Assembly: GCF_023734775.1 (NCBI RefSeq)
Contig: NZ_AP025732.1
Coordinates: 5,764,501-5,828,500 of the forward strand
From: Nostoc cf. commune SO-36
Lineage (GTDB): Bacteria; Cyanobacteriota; Cyanobacteriia; Cyanobacteriales; Nostocaceae
Length of the DNA stretch: 64,000 bases
Direction of reading: 5' to 3'
This document shows positions 1 through 6,509 of this stretch, in pieces. The stretch's first letter is position 1, and every line of letters starts with the position of its first letter. The notes below the pieces were generated by a model. The model was not told the origin of the DNA and ran no database searches. It saw nothing but the letters and a program-made list of their open reading frames with translations. A program made the position numbers and the translations under genes.

Positions 1-343
1 CTACTTCAAAGAGGCTACCAATCAGCAAGTGAAGTTTACAGCCCATACTGTGACCAATGCCGTAGATGGGGAAGTAAAGCTTGCGTAATGCTCCAGAGTC
101 ATGTAAGCGTTCGAGGGTGCGGTCAAAGTTTAACAGCACAGATTTTGCGATCGCAGTATGATCCAGTGTATTGACAAAAGGCGTAGCAATTACAACATAA
201 CCTTTACTTGCCAGTTGTTCAAGTAACCAGCGATAAGTAATGTGCGGTGCAGTGGCGACAAATGCACCTCCTAAAAAATGAACGATACCTATGGGATTTC
301 GGGGAATGATTACCCAGTTCCCTCTAATTTCTTTCCAGTCCAT
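1..343 (-). CDS. DUF1350 family alpha/beta-hydrolase-like protein (C-terminus beyond window)
   Basis: The first 114 codons are present and the gene runs off the left edge of the window. The start is the ATG at 343. The N-terminus (MDWKEIRGNWVIIPRNP) and the stretch VHFLGGAFVATAPHITYRWL match what I know of the cyanobacterial/plastid DUF1350 family. A nucleophile-elbow motif, GHSMG, places a candidate catalytic serine near residue 99, which supports an alpha/beta-hydrolase fold. The substrate is unknown in this family. It stands apart from its right-hand neighbour by about 210 bases that hold nothing I recognise. The family call is fairly secure; a biochemical role cannot be given. Confidence 0.85.
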   Translation of the reverse strand, partial: MDWKEIRGNWVIIPRNPIGIVHFLGGAFVATAPHITYRWLLEQLASKGYVVIATPFVNTLDHTAIAKSVLLNFDRTLERLHDSGALRKLYFPIYGIGHSMGCKLHLLIGSLFEV

Positions 344-554
344 ATGGATAAGCGATCGCTTTACGAATATTCTTTATGTTAGACCGGGGATTGCAACCGT
401 GGGAAAGATTATGGAAAAAGCCATTAATATCTAGCAAGTAGGCTACCAATCCACCCAGAACCGCCTATGCATTTACGCCTTCCCCAATTCTTACTGAGTG
501 CTAAGTGAATTCAGCAGTGCTTTCTAAATTTACATTACGAATTACGAACTATAC

Positions 555-1274
555 TTAACGCTGAGTCTGCAATCTTTTCATTTCGTGTTGTACGTCTAAT
601 GCAATTTGTAATGCTTCATTGAGCAATCTTCCATGCTCAGTAGCCTGTTCATTTACTTGCATGGCTGTTAAAGTTGCTAAATTATTGACAAATAATTCTG
701 TATTGCTAAGAATAAAATTTTTATTTTCCCTCAAAATTCTTTCTGTTTTTAAAGCGCGAACTAGATCAGATTTGGTGAGTTTCAGGGCTTCGATCACACC
801 CTCTCTTTTATTTATAACTACTTCTGGATTCCCAGCTTCTTCTATTTGATCATTAATATTTATTACTCTAATAACAGTGTTATATCTATTTACCTCATTT
901 AACAGAATTTGCAGAGATTTTGTCATGTTATTTTTAACAAGCTTACTTCTACTTTTCCAGATAAAATATAAGATGGTTTGCGTAAGTCCACCAACCCAAA
1001 GACCTAATAAGATTAATAATATCCAAGATGGAATTGTTACCCATGTAACAAAAAACTTAATAGTTATCTCAAACAAGATGTAAACAAAAACAAATGTAGA
1101 AAAACCCATAAATACAACAGTTGCTCCTTCAGAGCTTTTAATTTTTTGTATATATGTTTTTGCTAATCTCTTGAGAGGATTTGTAATGATTAAAAGTTCC
1201 TCATTGACAGGCAAATTAGTCAGCTTTTGCAGCTCATCCTGACTAATTTCCAAGCCCTGTAAATCATCCCGCAC
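555..1274 (-). CDS. Hypothetical membrane protein with two transmembrane helices
   Basis: A 239-residue protein of unknown function. It starts at a GTG, because an in-frame stop lies just upstream and no ATG is available. Two hydrophobic segments (about residues 51-72 and 82-106) form a hairpin in the membrane. The N-terminal 45 residues and the long C-terminal part (residues 110-239) are hydrophilic, and the C-terminal part is rich in charged residues and probably helical. The DNA is AT-rich. No catalytic motif is visible. It may be a membrane-anchored cytoplasmic scaffold, but that is only inference from topology. The neighbouring reading frames are broken or small, so context gives no clue. 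Confidence 0.6.
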   Translation of the reverse strand: MRDDLQGLEISQDELQKLTNLPVNEELLIITNPLKRLAKTYIQKIKSSEGATVVFMGFSTFVFVYILFEITIKFFVTWVTIPSWILLILLGLWVGGLTQTILYFIWKSRSKLVKNNMTKSLQILLNEVNRYNTVIRVININDQIEEAGNPEVVINKREGVIEALKLTKSDLVRALKTERILRENKNFILSNTELFVNNLATLTAMQVNEQATEHGRLLNEALQIALDVQHEMKRLQTQR

Positions 1275-1385
1275 AGCTTTTCAACCCTTGCCAGAATAGT
1301 TATTTAATCTAATATAGCAATCAAATTTCTGAAATGTTGAGATTTTGTCTAAACTTTTTTAAGTAAGTTAATACTTCTAGGCAGT

Positions 1386-1712
1386 CTAAATATTGTTTGT
1401 ACAATATGATACATTTTTACAAAAATAACTGTTGCCTGTAAATGTAATAAAAAGGCAACAGATTATAGTTCTGGTAAATAGCCAACGGAGATAGGAAATT
1501 TTATATAAGCTTCCGATTGCGATCGCAACTATTGTAATCCCAGCCACGTAGAGAAACATCCCTGGATGCCACCAAATACGGGGAGCCATGCGGAACAGAA
1601 ATAGAGTGGCAATATAAATCGCCATAATCATAACTGCGATCGACAGGGAAAATAACCCGATTAATTGTTGCGTATTTTGGCGTGCCCGATCCTGATGTTC
1701 AAAGAAATTCAT
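1386..1712 (-). pseudogene. Truncated N-terminus of an M48-family (HtpX-like) membrane metalloprotease
   Basis: The start MNFFEHQDRARQNTQQL, followed by two hydrophobic helices and the segment IGSLYKISYLR, resembles the N-terminal membrane part of large cyanobacterial M48 proteases. The zinc-binding HExxH domain that should follow is absent. After SYLR the frame continues through about 35 residues of unrelated, AT-rich sequence to a stop. The ORF is about 108 codons from the ATG at 1712; an upstream GTG at 1718 is possible. The likely reading is a remnant left when the catalytic domain was deleted. A small two-helix protein of its own is the alternative. Family assignment is from memory of similar proteins, not from a search. 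Confidence 0.5.
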
Positions 1713-1867
1713 AGACACCTAAAAAGACACGCGTGGGGCATTTCTAATTTCTGGAGTAGCTTCGGGGAGCAATTCTGCAACAGTAAAGTTAAAAGTATTG
1801 GCCACAAGTTGGCTTCGTCGCCTGTAAAATTAGTTACGCAATTTTACTGATCTAAAATGTTTTAAAT

Positions 1868-1972
1868 AACCGCAGAGGCGCAGAGAACGCAGAGAGAAAT
1901 AATTTCCAAAAATTCCAAATTATTTGTGAATATCATCTCTCTTTTCTCTGTGTACTCTGTGCCTCTGTGGTT
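1868..1972. repeat. Inverted intergenic repeat of the CACAGAGGCACAGAG type
   Basis: The two ends (aaccgcagaggcgcagag at 1868 and its near reverse complement ending at 1972) face each other around an AT-rich centre. The same arm recurs singly near 19651, 59106 and 63542, so this is a dispersed repeat. It has no coding potential. Confidence 0.8.
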
Positions 1973-1997
1973 GATTAAAAATTATAGTAAGAGTAAG

Positions 1998-2249
1998 TTA
2001 CCCATGAATATGAAGAAATAGGGAATAACCACTTGCAGCAAAAATAAAAAGGATGGCGGCAGGAAAAATTACTACATCTCTGACAATAAATAAAATCCAA
2101 TCTTTTCTTAGTTCTTGTTTAAACTTGAGTTCTCGCAATTTTTGCTCAAGTTCTACGTTTTCTTCTGGCTGTAAATTTTCAGGTGGCAGAATTAGTGGAT
2201 TGTCGTTTTTGCTGGCAATTATTTGTGATAAATCTGTTTTATCTGTCAT
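1998..2249 (-). CDS. Small single-helix membrane protein, unknown function
   Basis: An 83-residue protein. Its first 45 residues are hydrophilic and charged, with a helical ELEQKLRELKFKQELRKDW stretch. A single hydrophobic segment (about residues 53-79) ends close to the C-terminus, giving a tail-anchored topology. The frame starts at the ATG at 2249 and is clean. I do not recognise the family. Its left side is an inverted repeat and its right side a ParB remnant plus a MITE, so it lies in a repeat-rich patch with no informative operon context. Confidence 0.5.
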   Translation of the reverse strand: MTDKTDLSQIIASKNDNPLILPPENLQPEENVELEQKLRELKFKQELRKDWILFIVRDVVIFPAAILFIFAASGYSLFLHIHG

Positions 2250-2309
2250 ACTCTTTAGATACCAATAATTTCAGTTTCAAGATTTTGGTTATCATCTACA
2301 ATCCACATT

Positions 2310-2378
2310 AAAGATGATCTGTATGAATTAGTAGCAGGAGAACGACGTTATCAGGCTGCAAAAGAAGCAGGTCTGACT
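2310..2378 (+). pseudogene. Fragment of a ParB/Spo0J-like N-terminal domain
   Basis: The frame reads KDDLYELVAGERRYQAAKEA followed by GLT. This contains the diagnostic ELVAGERRYxAA motif of the ParB N-terminal domain. Neither the start nor the DNA-binding part is present. On the right the frame runs directly into the 129-bp MITE at 2377 and stops at 2402. About 20 upstream codons are open but not convincing. This is a scrap of a lost parB-like gene, possibly cut by the MITE or by a larger deletion. Confidence 0.6.
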
Positions 2379-2505
2379 ATAGCAGTCCTAAATGAGTTGT
2401 GAAAAATATTGATAAGGAAACGAACCGCCAAGAACGCCAAGGACGCAAAGGGAAGAAAGAAGAAAGAGATATATAATTTTCACAAATGATTTAGGACTGC
2501 TATAG
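2377..2505. repeat. 129-bp MITE with about 28-bp terminal inverted repeats
   Basis: The left end ctatagcagtcctaaat (2377) and the right end atttaggactgctatag (to 2505) are exact inverted copies, and the match continues imperfectly inward through gttgtgaaaa. There is no ORF inside. The centre carries a second known-looking repeat, cgccaaggacgcaaag (about 2437). A lone right arm of the same element occurs at 40623-40641. A non-autonomous element is the natural reading. A clear target duplication was not found. Confidence 0.8.
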
Positions 2506-3546
2506 TTATACGCCTAAGTAGGGTGCTAGGGCTAAAGTTTTTGTCAGATCAGTAACGAGAAAGCGATCGCAGAGGTTAAACATTTCTACCTCAGTCTGTG
2601 TCTGTCGCATCAGCCGCAGGAAATGACCTTCAGCGTCAACACTCAAGGCAATGTAGTTGAGGAACATTTTGAGGTAGCCTACGCGCGATCGCGCTGGCAT
2701 AGTTGCTGCTGCCGGGGTTTGCCATAAACGATCGATATAGTTGCGTACTTCTACTAAAGGAACGGGCGCGATCGCTTCTCCTTGCAAAGCCTGCCGAATT
2801 TGATTAAAAAGCCAAGGATTCCCAATCGCCCAGCGTCCCACCATCACACCCGCCGCGCCTGTTTGAGAAAGCACTTTCAGGGCAGTTGTCGCAGAGTGGA
2901 TATTGCCATTAGCAAGCACTGGACAATCAACCCATTTCACCGCTTCAGCAATCAAATCATATTTCACTGCCCCGTGGTACATATCTTTTACAGTGCGACC
3001 ATGCAAACTCAGCAAATCAATGCTGTGGTGATTGATTATATCTAGAATTTTGTAAAAGTTATCTGTATTTTCAAAGCCTACGCGCATCTTAACGGTTAAA
3101 GGGCGATCGTTGACAGCCTGCCGTAATTCTCCCAAAATCCGATCCACTTTTTCTGGTGAGAGCAGCAATCCACCCCCAACATTTTTGCGATAGATTCTAG
3201 GTGCTGGACAGCCCATGTTCAAGTCAACTCCTGCAATATTATAGTTGCAGAGTTCCTTTGCTGTTCTTACTAAGTCTGGAATGCTTTCGCCAATCATTTG
3301 AGCAAAAACGGGGCGGCCTGTGTCGTTTTCGGTGATTGCTGCCAGAATGCTACGATTGAGCCGTGAGGTATCATTCACGCGGAAATACTCGGTAAAGAAG
3401 TAGTCAGGGCTGCCGTAGTGGGCAATGACTTTCATAAACCAGAGGTTTGTCACATCCTGCATGGGCGCAAGAGCAGTGAGGGGTAAGTCTGGATGCCGCG
3501 ATTGGGGAAGCGATACCTGGGACATAGAGATTTTAGCGATCGACAA
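2506..3546 (-). CDS. dus: tRNA-dihydrouridine synthase (Dus family)
   Basis: A 346-residue flavoenzyme of the Dus family, which reduces specific uridines in the D-loop of tRNA using FMN and NADPH. The N-terminal LTALAPMQDVTN, the DLNMGCPAP motif with the catalytic cysteine (about Cys113), the conserved KMRVGF lysine strand, LLSLHGRT, and the FMN-phosphate-binding segment ANGNI followed by GVMVGRWAIGNPW are all present and in order. Length is normal. Two methionines (residues 1 and 8) could start it; the longer form is given. The gene stands alone, and its stop lies directly against the MITE. The exact uridine target cannot be told from sequence. Confidence 0.92.
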   Translation of the reverse strand: MSIAKISMSQVSLPQSRHPDLPLTALAPMQDVTNLWFMKVIAHYGSPDYFFTEYFRVNDTSRLNRSILAAITENDTGRPVFAQMIGESIPDLVRTAKELCNYNIAGVDLNMGCPAPRIYRKNVGGGLLLSPEKVDRILGELRQAVNDRPLTVKMRVGFENTDNFYKILDIINHHSIDLLSLHGRTVKDMYHGAVKYDLIAEAVKWVDCPVLANGNIHSATTALKVLSQTGAAGVMVGRWAIGNPWLFNQIRQALQGEAIAPVPLVEVRNYIDRLWQTPAAATMPARSRVGYLKMFLNYIALSVDAEGHFLRLMRQTQTEVEMFNLCDRFLVTDLTKTLALAPYLGV

Positions 3547-3608
3547 AACATCACTTTATCAAGAAAGCCATATTTAATGCTTCTTTGCAATCAGGTTGAG
3601 CGTTGTTA

Positions 3609-3690
3609 GGGACTTGTAAAAAATAAATTATTCCAAATTATTTGTAGATTTGTACAGGCATAAGGTCTTGCGCCCCTACGATGGGATGTT
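3609..3690. repeat. Composite intergenic repeat with palindromic gcgccccta core
   Basis: The segment opens with gggacttgtaaaaaataaa and a ttatNccaaattat core. That matches the leader of repeats near 19617 and 59009. It continues into a caggcataaggtcttgcgcc palindrome of the kind also seen near 12111, 13807 and 42419. It is noncoding and lies between the dus start and the toxin gene. Confidence 0.55.
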
Positions 3691-3778
3691 TCTAATTATT
3701 TTACCTGAACAGTATACAAGTACGTCCTATTGGTAGAAGATAAATTGTGCGATCGCGGCTGATAAATTTATAATTACT

Positions 3779-4192
3779 TCAAAATAGGAGATTTTCAAAA
3801 GGATAACTTTGCTTCCAACGATAGGTATTAAAGTCACGCTGATCTACTGAAAAAATGCGTCCATGCCCTAAATGTTCTGCTAAAATTACCAGAGAAGCAT
3901 CGGCCAAATCCATTGGGAGATCAGCATATTTTTTCATTAATTCAATAATTCGGGGAGTATGGTGAATTTCTAAATTAAAAATTGTAAATAATTCTTGTTG
4001 CAGACTATTTATAAAAGTAATTTCAGCGTCAATTCCCTTGCGGGTTAGCAAAAGATAACAGGTTTCTGTGACAACACACCATGTTGTAATTAAAGGTTCA
4101 TTATATTGTTTTAAAGCTTGTTTCGCTCTTTTGTGGTGAGTGTCTTTTTTATCAACAAGAGCTAACCAAAATCCTGTATCAACGATGATCAT
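3779..4192 (-). CDS. vapC: PIN-domain toxin (VapC-like ribonuclease)
   Basis: A 137-residue PIN-domain protein. The acidic residues expected for the metal site are visible: Asp5 in MIIVDTGFW, Glu43 in VVTETCYLL, Asp95/Asp98 in MDLADASLV, and Asp117 in IFSVDQRDF. VapC enzymes are Mg-dependent endoribonucleases held inactive by a co-transcribed antitoxin. Its start overlaps the end of the upstream antitoxin-like gene by 14 bases, the standard layout for translational coupling. RNA target unknown. It could also be a solitary PIN protein in name only, but the overlapping small partner makes a toxin-antitoxin pair likely. Confidence 0.85.
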   Translation of the reverse strand: MIIVDTGFWLALVDKKDTHHKRAKQALKQYNEPLITTWCVVTETCYLLLTRKGIDAEITFINSLQQELFTIFNLEIHHTPRIIELMKKYADLPMDLADASLVILAEHLGHGRIFSVDQRDFNTYRWKQSYPFENLLF

Positions 4193-4439
4193 ACTTCTTA
4201 TCTAATGTATTAGATAAAACTTCTTTATGTATGGTTGATAAATTTTCTTCCACAGAACAACAACCAATTAATCCAATTTCATCAAACTTTTCATAGAGAC
4301 TTTTTTCTTGACTATGATGTTCTGATTCTGCTTGAGGATAACGCTTTTTGAGTAACTGAATAAAATCTAGTAGCAATAGTTGAGCTTCTTCTGGTAAAGT
4401 ATCAATATCTTTATATATCTCTTCAAATTTTATTAGCAT
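4179..4439 (-). CDS. Antitoxin-like partner of the PIN toxin
   Basis: An 86-residue acidic protein directly upstream of, and overlapping, the PIN toxin gene. The first 40 residues (EIYKDIDTLPEEAQLLLLDF followed by IQLLKKRYP) resemble the N-terminus of DUF2281-type antitoxins, where this helix pair is followed by a variable tail that binds the toxin. The C-terminal half is rich in Glu and Ser with no recognised fold. Such antitoxins usually repress their own promoter together with the toxin; no operator was identified here. The partner role is inferred mainly from overlap and size. Confidence 0.75.
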   Translation of the reverse strand: MLIKFEEIYKDIDTLPEEAQLLLLDFIQLLKKRYPQAESEHHSQEKSLYEKFDEIGLIGCCSVEENLSTIHKEVLSNTLDKKYDHR

Positions 4440-4670
4440 AATTAACTTCTAAATTGAGAAAATTTTTCGGGATGAACCTATTATAGACTAATTCTAAGCT
4501 TGGGTGAAGTGACGCGATCGCGCGTGATAAATTAATGTGAACAGTGCGATGTATACTTCCTAAATTTATCCTCTTGAGTACCTAACGATTGAAGTCGCGG
4601 CTAAAGGCATCCAGTTAAAAAATACTTTAAAGTTTAAAATATATTTAGTTTATGCGAGACGCTAGAGAAA

Positions 4671-4943
4671 ATGAGCATTGAAGAAATTATTATAGACAAG
4701 GTAAGAATATTACCTCCTGATAAGTAACAAGAGGCGTTAGATTTTGTAGAATTTTTACTTGCGAAAATCCAAAAGCAAAAGTTATCTTCTCAAGATAAAA
4801 ATTCAGGTGTTTCGGCTTTGACTCTGGCTCAAGAATACATTGGTTGTGTGGAAGCAGCAAGTGATTTGTCTACGAATAAAGATTATATGGATGGTTACGG
4901 TTCGCGAACAGGCGATAGGTATTGCCCAATCTCTAGAGTGTGA
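4671..4943 (+). pseudogene. DUF2281-type antitoxin gene with an in-frame stop
   Basis: The reading frame starts MSIEEIIIDKVRILPPDK, meets TAA at 4725, and then continues in the same frame with QEALDFVEFLLAKIQKQKL and an acidic tail ending DLSTNKDYMDGYG before terminating at 4941-4943. The two halves together look like a complete antitoxin of the same type as at 4179-4439 but on the opposite strand. A single codon (TAA, CAA-like in relatives) would restore it. No toxin gene follows; the next gene is convergent. It is a dead, orphaned antitoxin. Confidence 0.75.
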
Positions 4944-4971
4944 TACGTGTATATTATTTTGTTGTAAATGC

Positions 4972-5862
4972 TTATACAAAAACTTTTAGTGGATCATTTA
5001 TCTGTTTTGTTTGATCTAGTAAATGATCGTGCTTTAGCTTCTGCATCTCTTCTTTAAGAGTTTTCTGAACAATTTTGATGATTAAAGCTTCCAAGTCTGC
5101 TACTGTGAGACTACTTAGAAGCTGGTGTGATGTTGGCTGGAAGTTTTGCAGAGAAAATATTTCTGCATCCTGATTTATTAGTGTAACTGATGTTTCTTTC
5201 TCTAGTTCAGAGGAATTTAATGATTCACTTATAATCATATTTTTAGTTATTAAAGGATTTTTTTTATTCCAATTTGACACAATTTCAAAGTAACCTGCGG
5301 CATCTTCTAAACAATACTCAAACATATTTAATAAAATATCTATCCAGCCGCTTTTTCGTAAAAATACTTTTCTGGGATTCTTACGAAAATACCTACCGTC
5401 AATTTTTTTATTTACTTTGATTTCAAGTTGTTCAAATAAACCATTTAATCCTTTATAGCCATATTCTTGCGAGTAATCTCTAAAATCAAATAGTTTTATT
5501 TCATTAACATTTGGGTATATTGATAGAGCTTTAAATCTGTTTGTCAACGTTTTTAGATCACTCTTTTTTATCTCGAAGCCGATAAAAGTTTTGTTTTTCA
5601 GCCTAGAAATATCTTGCATGATTTCCTTAACAAGTTGCTCTTCCTCAACTTCAAACTCTAAAAATTTAACTTTGATATATTGCTGATTAGTTCTTTTGAG
5701 AAGCCGAGTAATGGTGTATCCATATATTCTTTGTACTGCTTTTCCCTGTAACGGTAAATAATCCGGCCAAAATTCTAAGTCAAGAAAAACTAAATCATAG
5801 ATAGAATCATTAGAAAAATTATTGATAAATTGCCCATCAATCTTGACCTCTATCTTATACAT
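4972..5862 (-). CDS. Predicted RNase H-fold / DEDD exonuclease-like protein with helical C-terminal tail
   Basis: A 296-residue protein I cannot name. Several features suggest a 3'-5' exonuclease (RNase H-like) fold. A strand ends in FLDLEF (Asp28 and Glu30, like Exo I DxE). FIGFEIKKSD gives Asp102 in an Exo II-like position. YGYKGLNGLFEQLEI resembles the helix between motifs II and III, and YCLEDAAGYFEI (Tyr183, Asp187) fits the YxxxD of Exo III. A linker (about 200-245) follows, then a helical tail beginning LTVADLEALIIKIVQK, a style of tail I associate with small cyanobacterial antitoxin-like proteins. The DNA is markedly AT-rich, suggesting transfer. Family and activity are inference. Confidence 0.5.
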   Translation of the reverse strand: MYKIEVKIDGQFINNFSNDSIYDLVFLDLEFWPDYLPLQGKAVQRIYGYTITRLLKRTNQQYIKVKFLEFEVEEEQLVKEIMQDISRLKNKTFIGFEIKKSDLKTLTNRFKALSIYPNVNEIKLFDFRDYSQEYGYKGLNGLFEQLEIKVNKKIDGRYFRKNPRKVFLRKSGWIDILLNMFEYCLEDAAGYFEIVSNWNKKNPLITKNMIISESLNSSELEKETSVTLINQDAEIFSLQNFQPTSHQLLSSLTVADLEALIIKIVQKTLKEEMQKLKHDHLLDQTKQINDPLKVFV

Positions 5863-6017
5863 AAAATACTTTGGGGATTATTTACATATTAAAAATATAC
5901 AAAAAAATAATTACAATCAAAACAGGATATACACGTATTGAACCGCTAATCTATTTGCGTTTATCTGCGTGCATATGCGGTTAGAAAATCAGGCTTTTCT
6001 AGTTACAAAACCCAACC

Positions 6018-6140
6018 TTAATGCACTAAAGCGATCGCACTTTTCCTCAAGTCTCCACATTCCCCATGCTTCCAGATAAAAATATCACCCTTCGTCTTAG
6101 CTACAAAAATCAAGTTTTGCGACTTGTAAACTAAGTTTCT
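6018..6140 (-). pseudogene. Remnant of a duplicated phosphoketolase-like 3' end
   Basis: Read on the minus strand, this ends GDIFIWKHGECGDLRKSAIA plus LVH. The intact gene upstream (6510-8723) ends with DTFAWKRGETT, a further segment, then KRAIALVH. At DNA level aatgcactaaagcgatcgca near 6020 matches the intact copy near 6513 at nearly every base. The remnant lacks the intervening residues and everything N-terminal, where the 21-bp tandem array sits instead. It looks like the tail of a second copy, mostly deleted. The open frame through the array would need a TTG start and is probably not translated. Confidence 0.5.
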
Positions 6141-6287
6141 GACTCCAAAACTAGCTTTTGCGACTCCAAAACTAGCTTTTGCAACTCCAAAACTAGCTTT
6201 TGTGACTCCAAAACTAGCTTTTGTGACTCCAAAACCAGCTTTTGTGACTCCAAAACTAGCTTTTGCGACTCCAAAACCAGCTTTTGT
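6141..6287. repeat. Seven-copy 21-bp tandem array
   Basis: Seven uninterrupted copies of gactccaaaactagcttttg plus one base, differing at only a few positions. On the minus strand they would encode a KASFGVA/T heptapeptide repeat. A degenerate further unit is visible toward 6110. Units this uniform point to recent slippage expansion. Confidence 0.9.
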
Positions 6288-6509
6288 CAAAAAATTTCAG
6301 CAAATCTACTCCCATTTTTCCTGTCTGCTAAGTTCTCTTCAATAAAAAAACGCAAATATACGCATTCCGACGCAATTTCAGCGTTTCTATACGTATAAAT
6401 GCGATAAAAGTAGAAACAATTTCAGCTTTATTTAATAGGCGTTGCTGAATCTAGGGATGAAACGCAAAAGAAAATTCAATAAAATCATCCCGCATTTATG
6501 CAATATCAT

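Noticed and set aside
6141..6290. Heptapeptide-repeat protein (KASFGVA)
   Set aside because: Needs a TTG start without a ribosome site and sits on a pseudogene tail; more likely a DNA array.
6440..6470. Solo IS end (aggcgttgctgaatctaggg) before the phosphoketolase-like gene
   Set aside because: It resembles IS5-type termini I have seen in Nostoc, but there is no partner end or transposase in the window to support it.
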